64,000 nucleotides of DNA from Bacillus sp. T33-2 (GCF_002860205.1 NZ_PGVB01000011.1:43210-107209); one strand, 5' to 3'. Counted from the stretch's first letter, positions 1 through 8,409 are shown. Notes: generated from the sequence alone by a model not told the origin. Program-made: numbers and translations.

Positions 1-510
1 TCGGTGTTCAAAACGTGACCGCATTAAATCCCACGTCATTTTCTGCATAAAGGACTGTTCATGCTTCGCATGGTGGGCAACAAGAATGCTGCTTTTAATG
101 AAGTTCAGGAACTGGATCAGCACATCTGAAGCGTCAGGGGCGCTGCGCAGATCCTCATCACCAATATTGGTAAGCGATGAGATCCGTTCGTCAAGAGGTT
201 TTTCGGATTTTAGGAGGGAATAAAAGGTGTCATCGGCAATTGGTTTGTCCCCCACCATTTTAACCGCACCTATCGAAATGACATAGTCACCTTTATCGGG
301 AAAAAATCCGGTCGTTTCCAGGTCAAATACGACCACCTCAAGCTCATCAAGGGGTGACTCCAGGCCGTTCGCAGCCTTCAGTTCATTTTGAAGCTGTCTT
401 AAAAAAGAAATGTGCTGCGGGTTGGTTTGGCCCTGGACACCTGCATAGATGCTTGAGCCAATTTTTCCGGACATTTGCCTTATATATTGGATCATCTCAT
501 GCACCCCCAT
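1..510 (-). CDS. DnaQ-like 3'-5' exonuclease domain protein, C-terminus cut by window edge
   Basis: The reverse strand reads open from an ATG at 510 to the window edge, giving 170 codons with no stop. After about 58 residues comes an ExoI-type motif (VVFDLETTGFF), followed by GDYVISIGAVKMVGDKP. This is the classic DEDDh exonuclease start with Asp and Glu metal ligands. An ExoII-like stretch (SSILVAHHAKHEQSF) follows near residue 140. The family removes 3' nucleotides from DNA or RNA; the substrate here is unknown. The start lies one base after the stop of the DUF294 gene and has an AAAAGGA site, so the two genes are almost certainly co-transcribed and translationally coupled. The C-terminal part, with the third motif, lies outside the window. 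Confidence 0.85.
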   Translation of the reverse strand, partial: MGVHEMIQYIRQMSGKIGSSIYAGVQGQTNPQHISFLRQLQNELKAANGLESPLDELEVVVFDLETTGFFPDKGDYVISIGAVKMVGDKPIADDTFYSLLKSEKPLDERISSLTNIGDEDLRSAPDASDVLIQFLNFIKSSILVAHHAKHEQSFMQKMTWDLMRSRFEHR

Positions 511-511
511 C

Positions 512-1486
512 TCAATCGTCCTTTTCGATTTGCCTTCTTGCCAGCTGGTAAAGGTGGGCTGCGTTTTTAATGATTTCCTTAAGCACGTCTTTCTGCTCTT
601 TTGTGAGGCTGTCGACCGCCAGGTAATGCCCTGAATCATAGTCTTTATGGTTGCCCATTGAGAGGCGGTATTCCATAAGCCTTAAAAATTGCTGTTCATA
701 AAGGCTCCGGTCCCGGACGGCCATTATTTTTTCAGGGAGGTGCTTAAGACGCAACAGGGTGGAGTTTTCCAGGATGTCCCCTTTTAAGGCCAAAAGGCGT
801 GCGGCATTGACATAGGGGAGGACAGCTTTTTCCTTTATGTTTAAGGAACCTGTATATTTGCCATGTGTCTCCACTAACAACTGGCCTAAAAACCCCACTC
901 CTTTTTTGACGTGCATCGTGTTGTCCAGCAGCCTGTGAAGCATATTTTCATTCCGAACCGATTTGTAGACTAGTCGCTTTAATTCATCTATATAGGAACC
1001 CTCACCGTAAATCGGCCTTCCATCAATAAAAATTAATAAATGCCGGATGGATTCCCAGGAGGTTTCGCTGACCCAGTCATCCAATTGCTGTTTCCAGGTG
1101 GTTCGTGATCTGCACCACAGGGGGTTGCTAGCCATGACCCCGCCATCGCAAAAGGCATACCCAGCCTGAGAAAGCCCTTCAGATATTTCTTTTCCGAGTG
1201 TTAAAAAATATTCCTGCGCATCCTCACCGTTATCCTCATAAACAATTCCGTGATCCTGGTCACTCCAGACCGCCTGTTCAAACCGTCCGGCACTCCCCAT
1301 TACGAAGAAAGAAAAAAGGGAGGGTGAAGCCCCTAATTTTTTAGAGATGCGGGCAACAGACAGCGATACGACTTGGTGCATGATGTGATCATGGAATTTG
1401 TTTAATTCCACATGGTTCAGCTTTCCGTTGTTCATATAATGGTCGCGAAGCATCCGGATTTCTGAATAGGTGTTGCAGGACATCAT
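512..1486 (-). CDS. DUF294 putative nucleotidyltransferase
   Basis: This 324-residue protein carries a nucleotidyltransferase active-site pattern near residue 65, GSAGRFEQAVWSDQDHG. It matches the GSxxRxExxxxSDxD signature of GlnD/DUF294 proteins, with two acidic metal ligands. The remainder resembles the substrate-binding helical domain usually found with DUF294. GlnD relatives modify PII proteins, so a link to nitrogen signalling is attractive with amt and tnrA just upstream, but no PII (glnK) gene is visible here. The start is the first of two adjacent ATGs after AAGGAGGTGGGG. The exonuclease gene follows immediately. The exact substrate is unknown. Confidence 0.85.
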   Translation of the reverse strand: MMSCNTYSEIRMLRDHYMNNGKLNHVELNKFHDHIMHQVVSLSVARISKKLGASPSLFSFFVMGSAGRFEQAVWSDQDHGIVYEDNGEDAQEYFLTLGKEISEGLSQAGYAFCDGGVMASNPLWCRSRTTWKQQLDDWVSETSWESIRHLLIFIDGRPIYGEGSYIDELKRLVYKSVRNENMLHRLLDNTMHVKKGVGFLGQLLVETHGKYTGSLNIKEKAVLPYVNAARLLALKGDILENSTLLRLKHLPEKIMAVRDRSLYEQQFLRLMEYRLSMGNHKDYDSGHYLAVDSLTKEQKDVLKEIIKNAAHLYQLARRQIEKDD

Positions 1487-1512
1487 TTATGCCCCACCTC
1501 CTTATGAAAATC

Positions 1513-1559
1513 TAAAAAGCGGCCACTCCCCATTTTTTAATAGAAGGGAGGACCGCCAC
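1513..1559 (-). terminator. Imperfect Rho-independent terminator after amt
   Basis: On the reverse strand an imperfect GC-rich stem (GGCGGTCCTCCC against GGGGAGTGGCCGC) is followed by TTTTTAGATTTT. It lies between the amt stop and the DUF294 start, so amt may be partly insulated from the genes downstream. Confidence 0.55.
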
Positions 1560-1575
1560 CTGAGAATTTCTATCC

Positions 1576-2865
1576 CTAATTAGCCTGAGGGCGCTGGTTG
1601 CTGACAATATTAAGCTTTTGCTCCGGCTGCAGCAATTCAGGGTAACCATAGCTCCCATGTTCGCTCATGTCCAGCCCGATAATTTCTTCTTCTTCGGTTA
1701 CCCGCAGGCCGTTCATGACAGCTTTCATGATGGACAGGATGGCAAAGGCTACGATGAATGCAAAGGCTCCGCATGTTACGACGCCTAAAGCCTGGACTCC
1801 AAGCTGTTCAAAACCGCCTCCGTAAAATAAACCAGGCTTCCCGACTGCTGCCAGTTCTTTCGTGGCGAACAACCCTGTGGACAAAGTTCCCCAAACGCCA
1901 GCTGTTCCGTGGACAGATAATGCAAAAATCGGGTCATCGATCCGTCTGCTTTCGAAGAAACGGATGCTGTAAAACACGAGGATTCCGGCGATAAAGCCTA
2001 TCACAACAGCTGCCCACGTATCTACAAAGGCACAGGATGCTGTGATTGCGACCAGTCCTGCCAGGGCGCCGTTCAGCATCATTGGCACGTCTGCTTTACC
2101 TGTCACGGTCCAGGAAATAATAAGGGCGGCCACTGTGCCGGCCGCAGCGGCAAGGTTTGTATTTACGGCAACAAAACCAAAGAATCCGGCATCCACTGAT
2201 ACAGTACTTCCTGCGTTGAATCCGAACCAGCCTACCCATAAAAGCAATACACTCAATGCAGTAAAAACCTGGTTATGCCCTTTAAGATTATTGGCAGAGC
2301 CGTCTTTATTATATTTTCCGATGCGTGGTTTGAGAAGGATAGTTGCCGCAAGAGCTGCCATAGCACCTGTTAAGTGAACGACAGTGGAACCCGCAAAATC
2401 CTGCTTTCCATGTTCCGAGAGCCAGCCGCTGCCCCAAATCCAGTGTGCAATCGGCGGATAAACCAGAATTGAGAAAAACAATGCGAAAACCAGATAGACT
2501 GATAGCTTCGCCCGTTCAGCAAAACCGCCGAAAGCGACTGTCAGGGAAATCCCTGCAAAGGCAAGCTGGAACAAAAAGAAAACGGCGCCGGATAAGCTTA
2601 TACCTTCAATATCATATCCGGAATAAAAGAAATCAGAAAACCCAATAAGTGCATTGCCTTCCCCGAAGATGAGGCCATAGCCGACTGCCCAAAAGATGAT
2701 TGACGATATACCGAATGTAAGAATCGTTTTCCCGGCAATATGTCCGGCATTTTTCATTCGCGTCGATCCCGTTTCGAGCAGGATGAAACCTCCCATCATC
2801 AAGATTACAAGGACCGCTGAAATCATTACCCACAGACTGTTCATTAAAAATAAAGTATCATCCAT
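1576..2865 (-). CDS. amt: Ammonium transporter Amt
   Basis: This 429-residue, very hydrophobic protein has about eleven membrane segments and the Amt/MEP signature blocks, including LTGAMAALAATILLKPR and LLLWVGWFGFNAGST. It also has the two pore histidine regions (VVHLTGAMAA and LSVHGTAGVWGTL). The family conducts ammonium/ammonia across the cytoplasmic membrane. The length is typical. The ribosome site GGAAGGGG precedes the ATG. The upstream region has two TnrA/GlnR-like boxes and a TAATAT -10 element, which fits induction under nitrogen limitation. In Bacillus subtilis amt is paired with glnK (nrgB); here the next genes are DUF294 and an exonuclease instead. Confidence 0.96.
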   Translation of the reverse strand: MDDTLFLMNSLWVMISAVLVILMMGGFILLETGSTRMKNAGHIAGKTILTFGISSIIFWAVGYGLIFGEGNALIGFSDFFYSGYDIEGISLSGAVFFLFQLAFAGISLTVAFGGFAERAKLSVYLVFALFFSILVYPPIAHWIWGSGWLSEHGKQDFAGSTVVHLTGAMAALAATILLKPRIGKYNKDGSANNLKGHNQVFTALSVLLLWVGWFGFNAGSTVSVDAGFFGFVAVNTNLAAAAGTVAALIISWTVTGKADVPMMLNGALAGLVAITASCAFVDTWAAVVIGFIAGILVFYSIRFFESRRIDDPIFALSVHGTAGVWGTLSTGLFATKELAAVGKPGLFYGGGFEQLGVQALGVVTCGAFAFIVAFAILSIMKAVMNGLRVTEEEEIIGLDMSEHGSYGYPELLQPEQKLNIVSNQRPQAN

Positions 2866-2888
2866 TATGATTCCCCTTCCAGATTTGA

Positions 2889-2905
2889 TGTAAAAACTTG
2901 TTACA
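2889..2905. promoter_or_regulatory. TnrA/GlnR box overlapping amt transcription start
   Basis: TGTAAAAACTTGTTACA fits the consensus TGTNANAWWWTNTNACA with one mismatch. If the -10 element of amt is TAATAT (2915-2910, reverse strand), transcription would start near 2903 and this box would sit over +1. That position suits repression, for example by GlnR. Occupancy is inferred. Confidence 0.7.
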
Positions 2906-2944
2906 TCAGATATTACTGGGTTTGGGAAGTTGATTCTATTGTTA

Positions 2945-2961
2945 TGTCAGGTTATCTCACA
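2945..2961. promoter_or_regulatory. TnrA box at about -50 of amt
   Basis: TGTCAGGTTATCTCACA fits the 17-bp TnrA consensus with one mismatch. Its centre lies about 50 bp upstream of the predicted amt transcription start (about 2903, reverse strand), the position from which TnrA activates its targets in B. subtilis. Confidence 0.75.
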
Positions 2962-2995
2962 TTGTTTTTGATTTTTCAGTAAAATAAACAGGTAT

Positions 2996-3325
2996 TTAGG
3001 GCTTGCGGAAGCCGAATTGGGCGTTGATCTGCCCCTGGATCATTTTCTTGCGCAACTCTTCTTTCGTCTGTCCCTTTTGTTTTCGCACCATTTCCTGGCG
3101 AATTTCGTGGGTTTGAACTCCCTCCTCGATTTTATTTGCAATTTCCATGAGCAATTCTACATCCGAGAAGGAATATTTTCGGCTTCCACCCGATGATCTC
3201 TCGGGAAAAATGAGCTTCCTTTCTTCATAATAACGTATCTGCCTTTCAGAAAGTCCCGTCAATTCCCTTACGATTCCAATGGTAATCACCTTTTTGTCTT
3301 TATAAGAAGACGGATCATTTCCCAT
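2996..3325 (-). CDS. tnrA: Nitrogen regulator TnrA (MerR family)
   Basis: This 109-residue protein starts with a MerR-type winged helix ([41 protein letters not shown], described here in pieces). It ends in [12 protein letters not shown], the C-terminal tail with which TnrA binds feedback-inhibited glutamine synthetase. TnrA activates or represses nitrogen genes when glutamine is scarce. I chose the ATG at 3325 ([12 protein letters not shown]) over the upstream ATG at 3358. It aligns with the B. subtilis start, and the longer version would begin in the promoter just below a TnrA box and lacks a ribosome site. The gene lies upstream of amt in the same orientation. Confidence 0.93.
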   Translation of the reverse strand: MGNDPSSYKDKKVITIGIVRELTGLSERQIRYYEERKLIFPERSSGGSRKYSFSDVELLMEIANKIEEGVQTHEIRQEMVRKQKGQTKEELRKKMIQGQINAQFGFRKP

Positions 3326-3373
3326 TAAATTCACCACATCCCTGTTTGAATGTATCATGTTTATTACATTATA

Positions 3374-3390
3374 TGTTATATTATCTAACG
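3374..3390. promoter_or_regulatory. TnrA box upstream of tnrA (autoregulation)
   Basis: TGTTATATTATCTAACG fits the TnrA/GlnR 17-mer with only the last base off. It lies about 50 bp upstream of the chosen tnrA start codon. tnrA is autoactivated in B. subtilis, so the site is expected there. Confidence 0.7.
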
Positions 3391-3511
3391 TTTAAAGAAA
3401 TTTAGAAAAATACAAAATTATTATCATTAAAGTGTATGAAATAATCTGTCCCATGAAACTGTCAAACCGGTAAATATATTGTTAAGGCCCCTCTGGACAT
3501 ACGTATAAACG

Positions 3512-3912
3512 GAGCCTGCTACCGGAAAACTCCCCTGTAGGTTGAAATCAATGATATCCGTGTGCGCGACTGGGGGGTGATCAGTACTCTGCCTGAAATG
3601 GGCGTATTGATTCACCGTGCTGAAACTGCGGCAAAGATTGTTCCAATTGAAAACAGCTCACTGGCAAAGTTCAATGACCGCATCCATTTCCATGTTGACC
3701 CGATGGTAGGGGTAATCGGCACTGCTCCAGCCGGAGAGGATGTTCCGACGGGACATCCTGGTGACCACGGCGGAAATATCGACAACCATGTGATCATTAA
3801 AGGTTCGATTGTGTATCTTCCGGTCAATGTCCCGGGCGCGCTCTTTGCCTTAGGAGATGTTCATGCTTCAATGGGAGATGGTGACCAATATAATAGAAGG
3901 AAGGCAAAATGA
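3512..3912 (+). pseudogene. Acetamidase/formamidase (FmdA family) remnant
   Basis: The frame from about 3541 to 3912 reads VEINDIRVRDWGVISTLPEM and later DPMVGVIGTAPAGEDVPTG, GDHGGNIDNHV, VNVPGALFALGDVHASMGDG. These are unmistakable acetamidase/formamidase blocks. A TAG stop precedes VEINDI, and a short EPATG piece (about 3512) lies upstream in the same frame beyond that stop and a deletion. The 5' third is missing. Downstream the reading ends in DQYNRRKAK shortly after the conserved MGDG, so the C-terminal third is missing too. The gene would have released ammonia from formamide or acetamide and fits the nitrogen-control neighbourhood. It is a dead gene. Confidence 0.8.
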
Positions 3913-3941
3913 ACCTGGATTTCATTATGCCTTTCTTTTTT
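3901..3941 (+). terminator. Rho-independent terminator after the formamidase remnant
   Basis: The stem AAGGCAAAATGAA pairs with TTCATTATGCCTT with one mismatch around a short loop and is followed by TCTTTTTTG. It is probably the original terminator of the formamidase gene. Confidence 0.75.
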
Positions 3942-4006
3942 GTCGTCTTCTGAAGTAATCTATCGAAAAATAACAGGAAGTCCCTATTCAATTATGATAT
4001 GATACC

Positions 4007-4171
4007 ATGGTTGCAATAACGACCAGCCAAGATTTTGCTTATATCTATAAACACGGGTGTTTTTCGAGTACATACAACAGAACTAAAGCACGTTCGGGAT
4101 TATTAGATGGGGAATTACCAAAGAAGTGGGAAAGGTTCCTGACTACATTGGAATTCGATATTTTTCCTTAA
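4007..4171 (+). pseudogene. Unrecognised decayed ORF
   Basis: A 54-codon reading frame starts at the ATG at 4007 (MVAITTSQDFAYIYKHG) and stops at 4171. A second protein-like stretch follows at about 4178-4312 in another frame (FQDITKYYEGFLE, then an in-frame stop, then FLEFEYWCYFEPALHIEEPE). Together they look like one acidic protein broken by a frameshift and a nonsense codon. No convincing ribosome site is visible, and I do not recognise the family. The rest of 3942-4372 holds nothing else I can identify. Confidence 0.35.
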
Positions 4172-4372
4172 AAACATTTTCAGGATATTACAAAATATTA
4201 CGAAGGGTTTTTAGAATGATTTCTAGAATTTGAGTATTGGTGTTACTTCGAGCCGGCATTACATATAGAAGAGCCTGAGTTAAGAAGGAGGGAGGAGTTT
4301 AGCGTTTTTTAGGAAGATGAATATTAGTGGCGTAATTGAATTACAAATTTTATGTAATTTTTTCACATGATA

Positions 4373-4387
4373 ATGAAAGCGTTTTCT
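4373..4387 (+). promoter_or_regulatory. cre site (CcpA operator) upstream of the dehydrogenase genes
   Basis: ATGAAAGCGTTTTCT matches the cre consensus WTGNAANCGNWWNCW at every position. It lies 53 bp upstream of the E1 alpha start codon. This predicts carbon catabolite control by CcpA, as for acetoin catabolism in Bacillus. Confidence 0.8.
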
Positions 4388-4439
4388 ATAACGATTAGTT
4401 AATAATCAATTCACCAATTTCTATAAAGGAGGCTACATA

Positions 4440-5429
4440 ATGTCCATTCCAAAGGAAAAGCTGCTGTGGATGTATGAAACAATGGTAAAAAGCCGCTATT
4501 ACGAAGAGAACATTATTGAAGCGTACTCGGAAGGAAAGAAACCAGTTTTTAATATTGGTGCTGGCCCTATACCAGGAGAAATGCACCTGTCCAATGGACA
4601 AGAACCGGCCGCAGTCGGGATTTGCGCCCATTTAATGAAGGAAGATACAGTTACTTCCCCTCATCGTCCTCACCATCACGCGATTGCAAAGGGCGTTGAC
4701 TTGAAGAAGATGACTGCTGAAATTTTTGGAAAAGAAACCGGCCTTGGCAAAGGAAAGGGCGGGCATATGCATCTGTTCGACCCTGAAGTGAAATTTTCCT
4801 GCGGGGGCATTGTTGCAGCAGGCGTTCCTCATGCTGCCGGGGCAGCTCTTGCCGCGAAACAGAAAAACAAGGATTGGGTTGCAGTAGCATTTATTGGCGA
4901 AGGAGCCGCGAATGCTGGTGCATTCCATGAAACACTGAATATGGCGGCGCTTTGGAAGCTTCCATTAATCGTTGTCGTAGAGAACAATTCCTGGGGCATT
5001 TCTGTTCCAAAAACTGCATCAACAGCGATTTCATCCAATGACCAGCGCGCTTCTGGATATGAAAACACAGCCGGCTACCTTGTGAAGGACAATGATCCAT
5101 TGGAAATGTACCGTGTTTCAGGGGAAGCGGTTGAAAGAGCCCGCCGCGGAGAAGGCCCATCGATTATTGAGATTGAAACGTACCGCTTTCTTGGCCATTT
5201 CCAGGGTGACCCTGAGCTATATCGTGAAAAGGAAGAAGTCCCTGCGCTGCTGCAAAAAGATCCGATTTCTAAATTAAAGACCTATATCCTTTCTAAAGGA
5301 ATTGCTTCTGACAAAGAAATCGAACAGCTGGATAAAAGAGTAAAAAACGAGGTGGACACTGCGTTCGAATTTGCCAGGGAAAGTAAATATCCGCTGCCTG
5401 AAGCCGCATTGGAACATGTATTTTGCTAA
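4440..5429 (+). CDS. acoA: Acetoin (2-oxo acid) dehydrogenase E1 component, alpha subunit
   Basis: This 329-residue protein is a thiamine-pyrophosphate E1 alpha subunit. The TPP motif runs from GEGAANAG (about residue 153) to VVENN (about 183), and the active-site region SPHRPHHHAIAKGVD lies near residue 73. The short length and HRPHHH region resemble AcoA of acetoin dehydrogenase more than pyruvate dehydrogenase PdhA. With E1 beta it would cleave acetoin, or decarboxylate a 2-oxo acid, and pass the acyl group to E2 lipoate. It is preceded by AAAGGAGGC and, further up, a perfect cre box. E1 beta follows after 25 bp. The substrate call is inferred from family resemblance. Confidence 0.85.
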   Translation: MSIPKEKLLWMYETMVKSRYYEENIIEAYSEGKKPVFNIGAGPIPGEMHLSNGQEPAAVGICAHLMKEDTVTSPHRPHHHAIAKGVDLKKMTAEIFGKETGLGKGKGGHMHLFDPEVKFSCGGIVAAGVPHAAGAALAAKQKNKDWVAVAFIGEGAANAGAFHETLNMAALWKLPLIVVVENNSWGISVPKTASTAISSNDQRASGYENTAGYLVKDNDPLEMYRVSGEAVERARRGEGPSIIEIETYRFLGHFQGDPELYREKEEVPALLQKDPISKLKTYILSKGIASDKEIEQLDKRVKNEVDTAFEFARESKYPLPEAALEHVFC

Positions 5430-5454
5430 ATTACGATGATAGGAGCTGAATAGA

Positions 5455-6480
5455 ATGCAAGAAATGCAAACAACCAAACGTATGCTAACAGGGAACAAGG
5501 CTATGGCTGAGGCAATTGCCCAGGAAATGGAGCGGGACCAGAACGTGTTTGTGCTGGGTGAGGATGTCGGCAAATACGGCGGAATTTTTGGTGCAACGCA
5601 AGGATTGATTGATAAATTCGGCCCGACACGAGTACTGGATACACCTATTTCTGAAACCGCATTTATCGGAGCGGCAGTTGGTGCAGCAGCCGAGGGAATG
5701 AGGCCAATCGTTGAACTTATGTTTGTCGACTTCTTCGGCGTCTGTATGGACCAGATTTATAACCATATGGCAAAAATTCCTTATATGTCAGGCGGTTCGG
5801 TGAAGTTGCCGATGGTTTTGATGACGGCAGTGGGCGGCGGCTACAGTGATGCTGCCCAGCACTCGCAGACCCTTTATGCAACATTCGCCCATCTTCCTGG
5901 GATGAAAGTCGTTGCTCCTTCTACTCCTTATGATTTAAAAGGAATGATGACATCCGCGATCCGTGACGATAATCCGGTCGTGTTCATGTTCCATAAGACG
6001 CTGCAGGGCTTGGGCTGGATGGACCAGGTGGATTATTCAGTTGGCGAAGTGCCTGAAGAATCCTATACCGTTCCGCTTGGAAAAGCGAAGGTTGTTCGTG
6101 AAGGAACAGACGTAACCATTGTGGGAATCCAAATGATGACACACCAGGCAGTTGCAGCTGCCGAAATGCTTGAAAAGCAGGGAATCAATGCGGAGATCAT
6201 TGATATCCGTTCACTCGTTCCGCTCGATAAGGAAACAATCCTTAATTCTGTGCGCAAAACTCACCGCCTGGTAGTGGTTGATGAAGATTATCTATCCTTT
6301 GGATTCACATCGGAAATCGCTGCGATTGTGGCCGAGGAAGCACTTTATGAATTGGAAGCACCAGTCAAGAGGCTTGCGGTTCCGAATGTTCCGATTCCAT
6401 ACAGCCGTGAACTGGAAAACTACATCATTCCGAACGCACAAAAAATTGCCGATGCAGTAGTTAAGTTAACGAAAGAATAG
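5455..6480 (+). CDS. acoB: Acetoin (2-oxo acid) dehydrogenase E1 component, beta subunit
   Basis: This 341-residue protein is a transketolase-like E1 beta subunit. It has the conserved LGEDVGKYGGIFGATQGL, DTPISETAFIGAAVG and MTAVGGGYSDAAQHSQ blocks and a C-terminal domain with VVVDEDYLSFGFTSEI. It forms the alpha2beta2 E1 enzyme with the preceding gene. The start has an ATAGGAGC ribosome site. A stem-loop after the stop (6497-6523) may end the transcript here, so the E2 gene 390 bp downstream may have its own promoter. Confidence 0.88.
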   Translation: MQEMQTTKRMLTGNKAMAEAIAQEMERDQNVFVLGEDVGKYGGIFGATQGLIDKFGPTRVLDTPISETAFIGAAVGAAAEGMRPIVELMFVDFFGVCMDQIYNHMAKIPYMSGGSVKLPMVLMTAVGGGYSDAAQHSQTLYATFAHLPGMKVVAPSTPYDLKGMMTSAIRDDNPVVFMFHKTLQGLGWMDQVDYSVGEVPEESYTVPLGKAKVVREGTDVTIVGIQMMTHQAVAAAEMLEKQGINAEIIDIRSLVPLDKETILNSVRKTHRLVVVDEDYLSFGFTSEIAAIVAEEALYELEAPVKRLAVPNVPIPYSRELENYIIPNAQKIADAVVKLTKE

Positions 6481-6496
6481 ATTTATGTTTATTATC

Positions 6497-6530
6497 GCGG
6501 CTGTTCGGTGTTAGAATAGCCGCTTTATCC
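6497..6530 (+). terminator. Stem-loop after E1 beta, weak terminator
   Basis: GCGGCTGTTC pairs with GAATAGCCGC (one G-T pair) around a 7-base loop, followed by TTTATCC. The T-run is short, so read-through is likely. Confidence 0.5.
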
Positions 6531-6869
6531 ATTTCAGATAGTTTCGTTAACGGAGGTTCAATTAGCGATTGTTGTAGATTTATTTGCTATGCTATTGGTT
6601 CTATTTGCGGTTGCAGCCGGTTTACCAAAGAGGAGCCTGATTTTGCAGGTTTTGTTCTGTATAGTTAATAAATTTCGGTTCTATTAGCGATTGTAGTAGT
6701 TCTATTAGCGATTGTAGTAGTTCTATTAGAGAGTACGCCATATCTGTAAACCTTCCCACTAATTTTCAGAGGGTTTGGTCGCTTTGAGTGCCCAGGACAG
6801 TAGGTAGCTGCTATTTAACAATTAAACTAACAATTAACAAGTTGTTGTTCTTTTTTGGGAGGAATCGGA
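6531..6869 (+). repeat. Intergenic stretch with 21-bp direct repeats
   Basis: This gene-free gap between E1 beta and E2 contains two perfect 21-bp tandem units (6678-6698 and 6699-6719). A 10-base partial third copy runs to 6729, and looser copies around ATTAGCGATTG lie near 6560. No promoter motif stands out. The region ends in a GGGAGG ribosome site that fixes the E2 start at 6870. Confidence 0.6.
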
Positions 6870-8336
6870 ATGCAGGATACACAAACAATACATCAAATCA
6901 CATTACCTCGATTATCTAATACAGATGAAGAAAGCCTTATCACCTTTTGGTATAAGTCAAAAGGGGATTATGTAAAAAAAGGGGATGTACTCGTAGAGGT
7001 CCAGACAGAGAAGGCAGTTTCTGAAATCGAATCAGATACAGATGGGGTCATTGTAAAAATCCACAAAAAAAGAGGAGAAGTCGCCGCTGTTGGCGAAGTG
7101 CTTGCCAGCATAGCTTCGGGTGATGGGTCTGCGAGGCAGATTGGAAACCAGAATCTCACTCAGGATACGTTTCCATCTGTCCAGCAAGAACTGCCGGTGA
7201 ACACGTCATTTGTAAAAGCATCTCCACGGGTGCGTAAACTGGCAAAGGATTTGGGCGTTGATTTAGCTGCAACTCCAGGAACTGGAAAAAATGGTGAACC
7301 CACGGTTGAGGATATCCAAATAGCAGTTAAGCGCCGTGCCGCCGACATGTCTGAAAAAGAGGCACAAGATGAAACGAATGAGGCATTATCCGAAGTGGCA
7401 TCAAATTGCAATTTTACTGAAACATCAACAGAAGATCGAGAAAATCAAAAGCCAAGGATTATAGCCACGCCTTCAGTAAGAAAGCTTGCCAGGGAAAAGG
7501 GGGTCAACCTCGAAGAACTGCAGGGAGAAGTTAATGGGAAAATACAGCGTGAGGATGTTCTGCGCTTTGCCGAAGAAAGAGGACAGGATAAAGGTGAGAC
7601 GGCTGATCCTGAAACATCCCCAGAAACGCACGAAGCGGTTGAGGTAGTCAGGTTTGCCGGTGCCCGTAAAGCAATCGCCAAAGCCATGACACATTCAAAG
7701 CAAACCATTCCTCACGTCACTCATTTTGCAGAACCGGATGTTACGGAACTGGTCATACACAGGGAGCGGTTTAAGGAAGAGGCCAGATCAAGGAATATTA
7801 AATTAACCTTTCTTCCTTATGTGGTGAAAGCGCTGATAGGTGCCTTGAAAGAATGTAAAGAATTGAATGCTTCCATTGATGACAACGAAGAAAATATCCT
7901 TTATAAAAAATACTATAATATCGGAATTGCCGTACAGACGGAGAACGGGCTGGTTGTCCCAGTAATTAAAAATGCAGATCAGAAAACCGTCACGATGCTT
8001 GCAAAAGAGATTGAATCCCTCACCGCCGCAGCAAGGGAAGGCAAATTGACTGCTGACCAAATGAGAGGGGGAACGTGTACAATATCTAACATAGGATCAG
8101 TTGGCGGGCAATGGTTCACCCCTGTAATCAACCACCCTGAAACTTCAATTCTAGGAATAGGGGAAATCTTTGAAAAACCGAGTGTAAGGAATGGTGAAAT
8201 TGCCATCGGAAAATTGCTGCCGCTTTCACTTAGTTATGACCACCGCGTCATTGACGGCGTGATTGCCCAAAATGCCCTCAATCACATTAAAAAGTTATTG
8301 CAGGATCCGGAACTCCTGCTTTTGGAATTGGACTAA
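6870..8336 (+). CDS. 2-oxo acid dehydrogenase E2 (dihydrolipoyl acyltransferase) with two E3-binding domains
   Basis: The protein is 488 residues from the ATG at 6870, which has GGGAGGAATCGGA in front; a TTG further up would lie upstream of that site. Domains in order are a lipoyl domain (about 5-80, lipoyl Lys48 in VQTEKAVSEIES) and a first peripheral-subunit-binding domain (about 116-153, ASPRVRKLAKDLGVDL). A second such domain follows (about 198-235, ATPSVRKLAREKGVNLEEL), then the catalytic domain (about 255-488) with SYDHRVIDG (His458). E2 forms the core of the complex and moves the acyl group to CoA. Two tandem binding domains are unusual, as most bacterial E2s have one. No E3 gene is present in the window, so a shared E3 is implied. 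Confidence 0.9.
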   Translation: MQDTQTIHQITLPRLSNTDEESLITFWYKSKGDYVKKGDVLVEVQTEKAVSEIESDTDGVIVKIHKKRGEVAAVGEVLASIASGDGSARQIGNQNLTQDTFPSVQQELPVNTSFVKASPRVRKLAKDLGVDLAATPGTGKNGEPTVEDIQIAVKRRAADMSEKEAQDETNEALSEVASNCNFTETSTEDRENQKPRIIATPSVRKLAREKGVNLEELQGEVNGKIQREDVLRFAEERGQDKGETADPETSPETHEAVEVVRFAGARKAIAKAMTHSKQTIPHVTHFAEPDVTELVIHRERFKEEARSRNIKLTFLPYVVKALIGALKECKELNASIDDNEENILYKKYYNIGIAVQTENGLVVPVIKNADQKTVTMLAKEIESLTAAAREGKLTADQMRGGTCTISNIGSVGGQWFTPVINHPETSILGIGEIFEKPSVRNGEIAIGKLLPLSLSYDHRVIDGVIAQNALNHIKKLLQDPELLLLELD

Positions 8337-8362
8337 TCGCTTTTACAAGTTTTTAAACATTA

Positions 8363-8401
8363 CCTTAGGGAAAAAGAGTCATGTAGCTATGACCTAAGGA
8401 G
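8363..8401 (+). promoter_or_regulatory. Nested stem-loop that sequesters a ribosome binding site
   Basis: CCTTAG (8363-8368) pairs with CTAAGG (8394-8399), and GTCAT (8378-8382) pairs with ATGAC (8389-8393) inside it. The 3' arm overlaps the AAGGAG ribosome site (8396-8401) of the flavodoxin-like gene that starts at 8410. The structure could limit translation or act as a leader switch. The effect is inferred. Confidence 0.45.
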
Positions 8402-8409
8402 ATGAAACA

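Noticed and set aside
4300..4440. Sigma-54 promoter upstream of the acetoin-type genes
   Set aside because: No GG-N10-GC element with TGGCAC / TTGC is present; only the cre site is convincing.
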